A stretch of 64,000 bases of DNA from Limonium bicolor (lineage: Eukaryota; Streptophyta; Magnoliopsida; Caryophyllales; Plumbaginaceae): positions 94,490,839-94,554,838 of the forward strand of contig CM041778.1 of NCBI GenBank assembly GCA_023374045.1. The letters are read 5' to 3'. Each line of letters starts with the position of its first letter. The first letter of the stretch is position 1. Positions 11,669-22,296 of this stretch are shown one piece after another. Under the pieces are notes generated by a model that did no database searches, was not told where the DNA came from, and was given only the letters and a program-made list of their open reading frames with translations. The translations under genes were made by a program, and so were the position numbers.

Positions 11669-12571
11669 TTCTGTGGAGGGTGATTTTTCAGTATGAGGGG
11701 GGTCTATGCCAATATGGTCTGACTGAGAAGCGTAGATCCTAGAAAGTGCCATTCCGTGGAGGGTAAAAACCCGTTATTCTGGCATCCCTCAAATACCTAC
11801 TACATCGTCCGTCTTTCCCAGAAAGCATAAAGGGAATGCTAGTAAGCACTACACCCGCTCTCAATGGGCTCCACGCGGACTTATGCCTCTATAAGGCGGA
11901 ATTGACTAGAGTCGCCACCTAGTTTGACCTAAGATACTAGGAAGGAAGGGAAGGAGGGTTTTAAGAACCGTTGGTTGACTCTGAATTTGTTGCCTATGGA
12001 CAGGAGTTATCTGGTCAGATCAGAGATTCTATTGTGGGTTCGCACTGGGTTACACCCCTTAGAAGTGGCAACGACCACGACTTCGGATTGGTGCCCGAGG
12101 AAACCTCGGTCTCCAATTGTCGGGATTACCTTCTTTCAAAACCTTTTTAGAGAGATTCATCTAAAAGCCAAGAATAGGATTAGGACAGGAGAAGAGAAAA
12201 CGAGAGGATGAGGCGAGCTTTTCTGCCAAGCTAGCGCCAAGAAGAAGAATTAATGAATTCGAATAAGTATAGAATGAAAGATTGGGAAAAGTATGAGGTT
12301 GAGTGAATATACAAGACTTGGAGTATGACGGTTTGAAGTTTGTGGGAACCGAAGAAGGTTTGAGTGTTTTGAGAGACATAAGAGCCACCTCAGAAGGGGA
12401 AAAGGGTTTTTTGTTTGGAATGGGGTCGCACCCTAGATGGGTTGCCTACGTACTCAACTCCCTGTTGAGATCAGACCTTACGTAGTTCACGGTATTTTTG
12501 GGTTTTTGGAGATTTTTTTTTTGAGATATTTGAAGTTTCGGGAAATTTCAGGTTTGAGAGGTTAGTCTATG

Positions 12572-12870
12572 AGACCCTTCAGTCTGTGAGACGTTTGAAA
12601 CCTTGAGATGTCGAAGTCTGTGAGACGCTCGAGTCTGTGAGACACTCGGGCCTGTGAGATGCTCAGGTCTGTGAGACATTCGAATCATTAGAATGACAAA
12701 GTCTGTGAGACGCTCGGGTCTATGAGACGGTTGGGATGTTCATGTAGTGGGAGTAATGGGATGTCAAGGCCTGTGAGACGCTCGGGTCTGTGAGACGCTT
12801 GAATCTTAAAATGATGGAGAGATTGAGAGGTTCGAGTCTGTGGGGCACTCGGGCCTATGAGACTATAGAG
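12572..12870. repeat. GTCTGTGAGACGCTCGG minisatellite in the Ogre-like LTR
   Basis: About a dozen degenerate copies of a unit of roughly 18-20 bp built on GTCTGTGAGAC. The matching part of the other LTR is outside the window. Confidence 0.7.
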
Positions 12871-13939
12871 GTTTTGGAAGAAGTTGGGATTTGGGAGATG
12901 ATTTGAGTTTGGAACGATTTGAAGTATTGGAAAATGTTTGGATAATGATTTGAATGTGTGAGGCAATTGAAGTTTGGGTAGAGATCCCGGGTTTTTCAGA
13001 TTTGAGATTATGACAGGGTTGATGTTTTGGGATATTTCGAATTTGGAGTGAGATGATGATTGATTGAATTGCTTGGAGGAATGATTGTCAAAATTGTCTC
13101 TCTTAAAGCTTTTAAAATTGAAAAATCATTTTTTGTTATAAAGGGCGGATAATCCCGAGGGATTACCCTATGTACCCCCTCGAACACGACACTTAATTAA
13201 TGGTAAGCGCCGAGGCTCGAAAGATGGGGCAAGGAACTTATGTCGAAAAATAGGATTTAGAGAGAAACACCATGAATGAGATGTTCTCGGTCGAACCCTA
13301 ATAACGTCTCTAACTCCCGGGTTTTAAACGTTAAAATCCGAAAATATTGAAATCAAGCGGAAGGGAGTTAGACGATTCTAAAATCCTGGCTGCAACTAGG
13401 AAGGTCGTTACTTCCCTAGCACCCCGCCTTGTAAAAATCTAGGCTGCAATTAGGGGTGGTTTGTCACCCTAATGCCCCGCCTAAAGAGATCCAGACTGCG
13501 ACAAGGGAAGGTTATGACCCCAGTGCCCCGCCTAGGATTTTATTCGGAAAGGGAGACAGGTGATGTCTAACTAGGAGGAAAGTGTTTTGAAAGTGTTAGA
13601 CATTTCATGTTCCCTAAAAACGGTTATCTTTGAGTTTGAAGGCTAAGTTGAAAAATATTTGGAGTTGTTCGGATTCTCGATGAAGAAACATGATTTGAGA
13701 AATGTTTTAGGAGAAAACTTTCTGTATATGTGAGAAGAACTTTCTGCATTTGAGAAGAGTTTTCTGTGATGTGAGAAGAGTTTTCCTTTAAAATTCCACA
13801 AAAGGTTTGTTTGAAAACTTGATAAAACTTGAATAAATGATGGTTTGAAATTATTTTGGGTTTTTGGGGTTTGAATGAAATTTACAAATTGAGTGTGGAT
13901 TGGATGAAATGAATGGGGTCGAGTTGAATTGAGTTGGAT

Positions 13940-14620
13940 GAAAAAGGTTTGAATTGAGGTCAGTTCGGTTTGGATTGAGGTCGGGTTTGGGTTGGTTTGG
14001 ATTGAGGTCGGGTTTGGTTGGATTGAGGTCGAGTTTGAATTGGATTGAAGTTCGGGTTGGGTCAAGGTCAGCATTTTTTTTTGTCAAGGTCAACATTTTT
14101 GGTCAAGGTCAATGTTTTTGGTCAAGGTCAAAACTAGGTCAAAGTTAAATTGGTCAAAGATTGGGTCAAAGAAGGATTGGTCAAAGATTGGGTCAAAGTG
14201 GGATAGGTCAAAGGTTGGGTCAAAGAAGGATTGGTCAATGTTCAGGTAGATCAAAATTTGGTTTGATTTTTGTGGGCTTGACTGGGTATTAGGTTTGATT
14301 GGGTATTGGGCTAGACTGGGTATTGGACCGGTTTGGGTTTTGGGTCAGTTGTGGGCTTGGGCTACACATGGATTGGGCCCCATGGGCTTATTGGGCTGAA
14401 TGGCTTGGGCTTGGGCCAAATTTGGGCCAGGCTTTGGGCTGATTGTAGGTTTGGGCTGAATCGGGCATGATGGGCCACAAAGGCTTGATGGGCCGAATTG
14501 AGCCTTGGGCTAATGAGTTTTGGGCAAGGTTTGGTTTGGGCCAAAATTGGCTGTAGGCCAAGATTGGTTGTGGGTCGAGTTGGTTTTGGGCCGATTGTGG
14601 CTTGTGGGCCTGATTTTGAG
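13940..14620. repeat. G/T-skewed minisatellites in the Ogre-like 5' LTR
   Basis: Same three arrays as in the other LTR. The 22-bp array is shorter here, so unit number has changed since insertion or in assembly. Confidence 0.75.
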
Positions 14621-16505
14621 ATTGGGAAAATTGGACCTTTTTGAGTTGTTTTGAGCTTTTGATTTTTGGGTCTGATGGGCTTTGGAAAATTTGGGAAGAA
14701 ACAATAAATCAAATTGAGATGAATTTCGAGGAAGTGTTTATTAATACATGTTATTATAGTAAGATGTGGTTTGGGTTTAGGGATCACCCTTTGCTAGGTG
14801 GGACCATGCTCACCATCGGCAAGGGCTCACCCACTATCCTAGGGCTTGGTCCTAAAAGGATAATAACTATGGCTTAAATGCAAACTAGTCAATCAAAATA
14901 AAAGGTTAATGGACCTAAAAAAACGAAAGCCCATAAAAGAACAGTAGCATGTGATAAAACCTGATGAATTAAAACAAGGGGCCCAGAGCCCAATCAGTAT
15001 ATACCAAAACAGAATAAATTACATCACGCACGGTAGTAGACAAAATCAAATGAACCGAATGAGATAAGAGGCCCAACGTGAACGGTTTTGGACCGAATAC
15101 CCAGGTTCGAGTTACACAAGCTCGGTTACATCAGATAGGTCCATTACCAAGCAATAACACAATCATAATCCAATTGATATCGGTATGAAGTCGAATAAAT
15201 AATGACACAATGAACACAGTATTTAAAGCTAAATAGCATTGTAAGCAATACGACAACAAAGCTAAAAAGAAATGTATATATCAACACAGTTATAAACATG
15301 CGAGACCCCAACTAAGATTTTCTAACCCAGAAAACGAAGCCAAACTCAATATTCACGCACACAGTCATCAAGCTCGAATCGGAGAAGCCCACACGAACTA
15401 TCCTCCAGATCATAAGACTATTGCTACCTCAGTCAAGAAACACAATACAGAGACCAAATAAAAACATGCACGACATAGAAGTTTCAGAAAAACTAAGAGA
15501 GGATCAATTAACATAAACTCGAATTGAAACTTAGGAAACCAAAGCCAAGCACCAAATATGCTTTGTTGTTATGGACCGATATTAGATAATCCCGGTAACT
15601 GGAAGCTCGGTTACTTGTGATTACGATGTTTTGAGTGAAAATTATGAAGGATGGTGGCGACCGGTAGCTCATCCGAACCGCATGACCGAGGGGCATTCTG
15701 GACAAGGAAATCAACTGAAAACCTGGGGTAAAAGCGAGCAAAACATGAATCAGATACTCGAAGATGACTCAGATCAGTATAGAGCTTGGGGAAGCCTGAA
15801 TTTGAAAGCGAACAGAAATAAGGAAGTAGATGACGCTTTAAAGAAAAAGAGACTGAAACAAACAAAAACTTAGCTAATAATCATGGACTCCAGGCGGTGG
15901 ATTCGTTCCAGATAAGGAGCAACGGTTGGACAGGGTTCCAAAATTGAAGCGGGTTGTTAAAGCGTTCGCTTCAGTAACTCGAAATCCACGCTTGCTGGTT
16001 AACATCTTCGTTTTGGACCGGAAGAGAAGAGAGCCGAGGCTCGGGGACAACATGAACGAACGCCAAACAACCGGAAGACGACGATCTTCATTGAAGTTGA
16101 TCGAACGAGGAAAATGACCTTGAGCGAGGGAGTTAAGGATTTGTTCAGAGAGAGACTAAGGATGGTGAAGATTGACGTCTGAAAATTTCCAGTCGAAGGA
16201 TGTAGACGGAAATGAAGAAAATCAATTCCGGGAGAAGGAGATGGAGGAACAACCGAGATATTGGAATCAAGATGGAGGCCCCTGGAGATTCGTTGAAGAA
16301 GAAGGCTGAACAGTGGAGAATGAGAAGAGTGAGGTGCAGCCGATTGAGGGAGGATGATAGGTAAGGGTTAGCTTTCCCCTTCAGAATTTTTTTGAAGTTG
16401 GCTCTGTTTGTATATGGTGGCGATCGAGAATGAAGATGACCGTCATGGAAAGAGAGGGCTGGGGTTGCGGCCACTGTTCACTAAAAATAGGGTTTATGTC
16501 TTGTT

Positions 16506-16513
16506 CTTTTATA
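16506..16513 (-). promoter_or_regulatory. TATA box in the Ogre-like 5' LTR
   Basis: Same TATAAAAG motif at the same LTR position. This copy would drive the genomic transcript of the element, leftward toward 4209. Confidence 0.5.
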
Positions 16514-16661
16514 AGTAGAGGTTAGGGTTTGGAAAGTCTGATGATTGTATGGGGTGATAAAGGAAATGGGTTTTATTTGGGCATATAGATAAAAAAAGGA
16601 CCCAGAAGCACAGCTGGGCCATATTTGGTTCGCCTAACTAGAAAAAAAAACGAGCATATAT

Positions 16662-16744
16662 AAAAAAAATGCGGGTATGTAAGTTCGAACCCGGTATCTC
16701 CGACCCTCTACCCGCACACCTTGACCGACTGAGCTGTAATGAGC
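16662..16744 (-). other. tRNA-like Pol III module 2 in the 5' LTR
   Basis: Copy of 3622-3704 with both boxes and the T run intact. Confidence 0.5.
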
Positions 16745-16802
16745 TTCAGTTTACCACAGCAGACCATAAGACAAAAGGCCTATTGCGAGCTAGACGAGAA
16801 AT

Positions 16803-16877
16803 AAAAAAAACGCCTCCATTCAGAGTCGAACCGGGACCATCGAGTTACATGAAGAACATGTTAACCAGCTATGCTGA
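16803..16877 (-). other. tRNA-like Pol III module 1 in the 5' LTR
   Basis: Copy of 3763-3838 with one C missing next to the B box. Confidence 0.45.
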
Positions 16878-17249
16878 GTCGGAAATCAGTATCTTCACGA
16901 AAGAAACAATACTAGAGTTTTAGCCCAGACCGGGATAACTCTTCCAAAAAATGCTACCGTTTCAGAAGGAAAGTATACAATAAAAATGAGAACAATAATA
17001 TAGTGAGATGAAATTATGGGATACAATTAAAAATAAGATTCAAAACGTGATGAGTCTAAAACCGTATTGTCGTTTGAAAATTTGTTTTAGCAAAATCGTG
17101 TTTTTATGAAATGCTTTGGAAAAGACTAAACGATGGTTTCGTTTTGGCACGCACGTTAATACATTTTGACAAAGAAAGGCGACGACCCCTCTTATTTTAT
17201 TTATTATTTCAGAATTTGCTTTATGGGGTGAGAATTTTTGGTGTCTACA

Positions 17250-17254
17250 TATAG
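17250..17254. other. TATAG target site of the Ogre-like element (right copy)
   Basis: In the intact copy (37788-37792) TATAG continues into the same downstream sequence, so one duplicate is here and the other should lie left of the window. Confidence 0.55.
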
Positions 17255-17578
17255 TAAGTCATTGACCTGGAGCAAAAGTATTGAACACCCGACTAACCCG
17301 GGTGTGTAATAAAGCTAACTGGACCTTTGCATGTATTGGAGAATTGTATCTCCGTATTGCGTATTGAGTATGTAATGAGTATGTATTGTGTATGTGTATT
17401 CTGGAAGATGGTAAGTAAGTATTGGTTGACTCGTATTGTCTTCCAAGCATGTGATGTACTGTGCGTATGTATGTATACCTTGGGTAGTATTGTAGTATCG
17501 TGAATGAAAGCATGTAAGTATGCATGTATGTGTGTATGTATTGCAAAATGATTGCATGTATTCGACCAAATGGTCGGC

Positions 17579-17664
17579 GTACCCTCGCTAGTACGCGGGG
17601 TATGCGGTTATCATATTCAGCGTAAGCTGAACCCCTCGGGGGAACATTTTTAGTGTGCAGGTAC
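17579..17664 (+). other. Conserved hairpin plus acceptor-like block, LTR A (5')
   Basis: GGCGTACCCTCGCTAGTACG, then hairpin CAGC-GTAA-GCTG (17618-17629), a C/G hairpin around CCCCTCGGGG (17632-17641), a T-rich stretch and CAG|GTAC (17658-17664). The same order appears in B, C and D with different bases in the stems or loops. Confidence 0.6.
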
Positions 17665-17983
17665 CCGGAGCGGATACGGTCGAGTAAGGGACCGGTGGCA
17701 CGCCTGGTATTTAGAAGAATCTAGTTTGTGAGGAATGGGTAGTAAATTGACGCCTAGTGAGTATGTATGAATTTGGGAGAAGTATTGTATTGATTTGGAA
17801 CCTAGTAACTCGGTATGTGCAGTGTATTATCTTGTAAGGGATTATGGAGCATTGTACGGAATGGAGTATTGTATCAAATGGAGTATTGTAGTACTCAGGA
17901 AGTAATGGGAGTATGTATTGTGTTTGCGTAGTACTCGGATATTCCGGTCCATCAGACCGATGCTGTATGTATTAGTAGCCTTG

Positions 17984-18003
17984 TTAGTCACGTGGGTGAC
18001 TAA
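17984..18003. promoter_or_regulatory. G-box palindrome in the element A 5' LTR
   Basis: TTAGTCAC GTGG GTGACTAA, a perfect 8-bp inverted repeat containing CACGTG, about 105 bp before the LTR end. Identical at 38523-38542 (A), 42185-42204 and 51650-51669 (B). Confidence 0.6.
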
Positions 18004-18113
18004 TGGCATTGTACCGCCCGCCGTTGAGTATGAATGTATCCGCTGCGTGAGTACGAATGTATAAGGAGATTGGATGGTAATGACGGTATTAGCGGTAGGG
18101 GTGTTACAAAAAG

Positions 18114-18125
18114 TGGTATCAGAGC
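18114..18125 (+). other. Primer binding site of element A (initiator Met tRNA type)
   Basis: TGGTATCAGAGC, five bases after the LTR end. This is the standard plant initiator-methionine primer site. Confidence 0.9.
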
Positions 18126-19084
18126 GAAGTATCACTCTGATGACTGGAAATACCGAGCTTAGGAAATACAGAGTTAGGAATTAGAAGCTTAGGGCTATGG
18201 GCTGAGTGATAGCATTAGAGAGATGCTAGTTAGGAACTCCCGGTGAGTACCGGAGACCTACAACACCAGTCCCGCCCACCGCAAACCCCATTGTGTAACT
18301 TGGGAAAGGACGCCAGAGAGAAGAAAAACCTTCTCATACTCGGGGAAAACCCGGTCTGGCAGTTGTGAAGCAATCACACAGTAAACAAGAACCGACGTAT
18401 GGTAGATTCCAGAAAATGGAAGACCCGGAAGTGGAACCCGGTTGAAAACAATAACCGCACTTAATAGCGGTAGTATAAACACTCCAACCACAAGGAGGCT
18501 ATAACTTGCAACAGCATGGGGCGACATGCTTAGCAGTCGCAGAACCTAGCTAAACAACCAGCAACAGGAAAGGAAGCACTAACCGTGAAACGGAATGGAA
18601 GCAGGGGCAGTAATGAAACCCGAGACCCAAGTCTGCGGGACAACAGTAATAGCCAAGCAACACCACCAACGGTAAGCTAGCTGGCTAAGGACATAGTCGG
18701 GAGTGACTGACTCCAAAACCACAATGCCAAAAAGGTTACAAACCTGGCCAACATAGCTCATACATCTACAAGAATATTCACAAGATATAATCTGATGTAA
18801 CTACAACCGTAGTGCTTAAACCGAATCAGGCTCAGTGACCACAACAAGCGTATGAGAACAAGCAACAAGGAACAACACAACCAAGTCAAAGGGGGATCTC
18901 CAAGGATTGGAGAAGTACCCTGATCACGGACAGCCATGTCAAACTCACTGAGAAGTTACTCAGAAGGGTAGTTAACCTAAGTAAATGATCAACAAGATCA
19001 AGGGAAGAGTCTACGAGACTATCAAATGCGGGTGGGAACCATACTGTGATCGGTATAGGATTACACAAAAACCACCAGTACCAC

Positions 19085-19104
19085 GCACTTGCCACGGCAA
19101 GTGC
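19085..19104. other. Perfect 9-bp inverted repeat, element A
   Basis: GCACTTGCC and GGCAAGTGC with a 2-base spacer. Confidence 0.7.
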
Positions 19105-19421
19105 AGTAAGAACATGAATATGTAAAGGAACACTAACATGTCACAAGTGCGTAGCAATGTACGGTGACCGAAATGAAACAACTACAGGACCACACATCCT
19201 AACAACTAGAAGTATGGAACCTTAGAAAGGCCTAACGGCCGGATCACTGTATTTAGAACATACCGGTCAGCGAGAAGCTCGACTTGGTCAAGACCTCAAA
19301 CATGGCTATGCCATGAGAGACTTCTTTTAACACCGAACCATAATTTTTAAAAAACCCAAAATCTTCTTTCAAAACCACAACCTTTCTTTAAACCTCGGAT
19401 TTTAAAACCGAACCAGCCGAA

Positions 19422-19556
19422 CTACGGTGAGTATCATCGATTGATACAAGAGGAGTTGACAATAGAATACTTCACTTAGGCGTGTGACGAACACTACGAG
19501 TGTACCCAATCACGGGATGTGGGACAACCGCACTCCGAAGGAGCTTGCGGGCCTGA
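19422..19556 (+). other. Highly conserved non-coding block, element A copy
   Basis: About 9 differences in 135 bases from 43584-43719 in element B, while flanking internal sequence is far more diverged. It contains stems such as CCGCA...TGCGG around CTCCGAAGGAG. Confidence 0.65.
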
Positions 19557-19950
19557 CACATAGTTAGGTAAGTGGCAACGTATCAACACGGTACCCCACA
19601 TATGTATACATGTAGTGTATGAAACACGGGAAGTAGTCAACTCCGTCCTACGGACCGCGAGTAAATTCTAACCAGAACGACTGGACACCACAGACAATCA
19701 AGGAGAAGGAAACTCAGTTAAGGAACAAGTGTAAGGAACTCAGAGAATCCATCTGAAGATAAGGAATGAAGATTGGGAAGGTGCAAAGAGCACATACTAG
19801 TAAGCAAAGACATTGGATATGTCTCAAGTAATTCAAGCAATCACCTGACAGCTGGAAGGGATACCCAGACTGAACACAGTAAGGCATAGGCCTAATGTGA
19901 ACACAAAAATGCTCAACAGACGGGACCGAGTTCCCAAGAGCAATCACAAG

Positions 19951-19955
19951 ATTAC
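19951..19955. other. Tat target site duplication, left
   Basis: ATTAC directly before the 5' LTR, matching 30465-30469. Confidence 0.9.
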
Positions 19956-20364
19956 TGAAGTGGGATTCCACCGCACGTAGTAACCAAATGGCAAGCGGAG
20001 AGTACATGCTGCCTTCGGAGACAGCAGGTGGGACTCTCTCCGACCGAATCCCCTTCCGACTCCAACAGACAGACCCTTGCGACCAGAGAGAGATACTTCC
20101 GACAGACTGAGAGTCACTCGTCTCCGAAGCAGAGCAAGACCCTCTCCGAGAGACTAAGGAATAATTAATCAGGGAAAAGTTGTACGAAAGCCTTGAATGT
20201 TTGAGAATATTCTAGAAAGGTGTAGGCCCACAAAAACGGTTATACACTACAGAGGAGCCTATAAATAAGAACCATAAGTTATGTAATTGGACACGCTTTT
20301 ATCAATACAATACTTGGAGTTCTCTTTGCAATCTCGGTCTGAGTGTGAGTTCCTTACAGTTTCA
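19956..20364 (+). repeat. Tat element 5' LTR
   Basis: 409 bp, TG...CA. It differs from the 3' LTR at five positions with no indels (about 1.2%). Confidence 0.95.
20260..20267 (+). promoter_or_regulatory. TATA box in the Tat 5' LTR
   Basis: TATAAATA, about 105 bp before the LTR end, the expected place for the genomic RNA promoter. The 3' LTR has the same box at 30360-30367. Confidence 0.7.
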
Positions 20365-20366
20365 TT

Positions 20367-20384
20367 TGGCGCCGTCTGTGGGAA
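20367..20384 (+). other. Tat primer binding site
   Basis: TGGCGCCGTCTGTGGGAA, two bases after the LTR. The first nine bases match the complement of the plant tRNA-Asp 3' end; the rest does not, so the primer tRNA is left open. Confidence 0.75.
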
Positions 20385-20442
20385 AGGAACGTCGAAAGAC
20401 AACCACGATCCGATCCACAAGAGTCACGTTTCTTGTTCGACC

Positions 20443-22296
20443 ATGGCACCACGCTCAAGCAAGGGGAAGGGGAAGATGGCTGCGACTGGGGAAAGCTCGT
20501 TCTCAAAGGAAGACCTCACCGATCTGATGAGGAGTTTTGCGCAAGAAGTTAATGAGAAGATAGCTGAGAACAATGAGCGATTCCAACAGGAGCTGGCGGA
20601 TAGAGATCTGGAGCACCAGAAGAAGATCAGCGAGATGGCGAGTGTAATCGAGAATCTGAAATCAAAAAGCGGATCAAAGAGTGAAGAAAGCCGGAAAGAG
20701 AAATCACCACCGAAAGATGTAGAGGAGGACCTCGTCGACATGTCGCTGTATCCCTTCACCGAAAATATCCGGAAAGCGAAGCTTCCACCGTTCTTTGTCG
20801 CTCCGGCAATAGAGAAGTATGACGGAACCGGAGATCCCGCTCAACACATCAAGAAGTTCATCTTCGCGATGAACACTCAAGGAATCAGTTCCCAGGCACT
20901 CTGCAATTTGTTTCCGGGGACACTTACTAAAAGAGCTCTAAATTGGATCTCCTCTCGGAAACCTCAATCCATCTCGAGCTTCAAGCAACTTACAGAGGAA
21001 TTCCAACTTTACTTTGCAGCAAGTAAAAAGATCCAGAAAGATACGATCGAACTGATGGACGTTAGGCAGAAAAAGGGAGAGACGGTGAAAGAATACAGCG
21101 AACGCTTCCATAAGCAAGTGGCTGAAATAGATGATGTGGATGAGAAGATACTGGTGAAAGCTTTCGGAAATGGATTGGCAAATCCAAGGCTGGCAGGGAA
21201 AATTGCTACCAAGGCACCACAAACTCACGGAGAGTTAGCAGAAATGCTGCACGATTTCTTGAAATCAGAGATTGCGGAAAATAAGGCGAGAGAGTTGGCC
21301 AATAGTTTCAGGCTGCCTAACGAGAAGAAACAGGGAGGAGCGTCGTCTGTTGGCGCGAGTTATGGGGAGACATCTGCTTCGAAACCTTGGGGAGCAAGGT
21401 ACAGGCCGTACGGGAAGGATCCAATCGTGCCTTCCCATACTGGAGGTAAGACGACATATGGAGCAAAAGTTATTTCTATCGCTCCAGGAAGGTACGCAGC
21501 TGCAGTAAGGGAGGGCTATCTTCCGCCTCCGAAGAAGCCTGCCTCAGGTGAGAGCACATTGGCGTTTTGTGAATTTCACGGACACTACAGCCACAGAACG
21601 ACTAATTGTGTAACATTATCGAAAGAACTGAACAAAATCGATGAGCAAAAGAGGAAACAAGAAAAGCAGAGACAGGAAGTCCCCAAACAGCAAAAGAATA
21701 ACAGCGACTACCAAAACCGATCTCGTTACGGGCATAACGGGGGTGGCATGAGGAATGAGGATCACCCCGAGCTAGACCATAGCAAATCTTTCGATTTCGG
21801 AGTCATAACTGGTTTATTCTCAGAAAAGGGGCCGTTCACGGCAAAAGAAAAGAAAAGACACGTACACGAAGTCCATGAGAAGCTACCGGAGAAGAAAGTC
21901 CAAAAAAGGGAACCCTTACCACCTATCTACTTCACGGAGGAAGACGAGGAGGGAGTCTACCCCCACAATGATCCCCTCGTCATTCGAGCTCAAATCAATG
22001 ATAGGATGGTGGGAAACATCCTTGTCGACAGCGGAGCGGGAGCAAACGTGATCTCCTTAGCGGCGTTCCGGAAACTGGAAATCCCGGATGAAAAGGTCAA
22101 GCCGTTTACTGCTACTTTCGGAGGGTTCATTGGAGGGATCACGGCTCAGGCCAGCGGGAGTGTCGATGTCACAATGACATTAGGCCAAAAGGATGATCGG
22201 AGAACAGAAAAAATAACCTTATATCATGCGAGACCTGTCCGGGTACAATGTCTACTTGGGGCGACCCGGGATCAATGCTTTCGGAGCTGTCTGTAG
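20443..22296 (+). CDS. gag: gag with N-terminal part of protease (Tat)
   Basis: Encodes the capsid-nucleocapsid polyprotein with the aspartic protease at its C-terminal end. The ATG at 20443 is chosen because the frame's earlier ATG (20287) lies inside the LTR. The product is 617 residues. Residues about 30-100 are charged and probably coiled coil; about 126-243 match the plant retrotransposon gag domain (YDGTGDP at its start); a CHHC-type zinc finger spans about 376-389 (CEFHGHYSHRTTNC); basic and glutamine-rich sequence follows. The protease active site DSGA is at 22027-22038, about residue 529. The frame leaves the protease fold near 22226, where homologous sequence continues one base over. 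The split inside the protease argues for a lesion or sequence error rather than a programmed shift at a domain border. Confidence 0.9.
   Translation: MAPRSSKGKGKMAATGESSFSKEDLTDLMRSFAQEVNEKIAENNERFQQELADRDLEHQKKISEMASVIENLKSKSGSKSEESRKEKSPPKDVEEDLVDMSLYPFTENIRKAKLPPFFVAPAIEKYDGTGDPAQHIKKFIFAMNTQGISSQALCNLFPGTLTKRALNWISSRKPQSISSFKQLTEEFQLYFAASKKIQKDTIELMDVRQKKGETVKEYSERFHKQVAEIDDVDEKILVKAFGNGLANPRLAGKIATKAPQTHGELAEMLHDFLKSEIAENKARELANSFRLPNEKKQGGASSVGASYGETSASKPWGARYRPYGKDPIVPSHTGGKTTYGAKVISIAPGRYAAAVREGYLPPPKKPASGESTLAFCEFHGHYSHRTTNCVTLSKELNKIDEQKRKQEKQRQEVPKQQKNNSDYQNRSRYGHNGGGMRNEDHPELDHSKSFDFGVITGLFSEKGPFTAKEKKRHVHEVHEKLPEKKVQKREPLPPIYFTEEDEEGVYPHNDPLVIRAQINDRMVGNILVDSGAGANVISLAAFRKLEIPDEKVKPFTATFGGFIGGITAQASGSVDVTMTLGQKDDRRTEKITLYHARPVRVQCLLGATRDQCFRSCL

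Larger units (their letters stand above)
1..17249 (-). mobile_element. Ogre-like non-autonomous LTR retrotransposon, left end cut by window
   Basis: Bases 1-4208 repeat 13073-17249 over their whole length, so these are two LTRs. Read on the minus strand, each starts TGTAGACACC, the first is preceded by the polypurine stretch CAAGGGGAGCC, and the second is followed by a primer site TGGCGACTCTGCTGGGGA. This signature and an LTR of about 5.6 kb fit the Ogre group of the Tat lineage (family knowledge). The internal region of about 7.5 kb has no gag, protease, RT, RNase H or integrase frame on either strand, so the copy is non-autonomous. It lies in the 5' LTR of element A: the sequence from 17250 onward resumes element A exactly as at 37788. 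The left target duplication is outside the window. Confidence 0.8.
11672..17249 (-). repeat. 5' LTR of the Ogre-like element, 5578 bp
   Basis: On the minus strand it begins TGTAGACACC at 17249 and ends CCACA at 11672, three bases before the primer site. The outer end abuts TATAG (17250-17254). TATAG is also the uninterrupted sequence at 37788-37792 in the other LTR of element A, so TATAG is the likely 5-bp target site. The length suits Ogre LTRs. Confidence 0.8.
17250..18108 (+). repeat. 5' LTR of element A, right-hand 859 bp
   Basis: Collinear with 37788-38647, with about six substitutions and one indel. It ends GGGGTGTTACA at 18108, directly before a primer site. The left part of this LTR lies beyond the Ogre-like insertion, outside the window. 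Confidence 0.9.
18109..19955 (+). mobile_element. Element A internal region, left part
   Basis: Similar along its length to the start of the element B internal region (42309 onward), but no frame exceeds about 100 codons and none is retroviral. It includes a perfect 9-bp inverted repeat (19085-19104) and a strongly conserved block (19422-19556). It is interrupted after ATTAC (19951-19955) by the Tat element. Confidence 0.75.
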
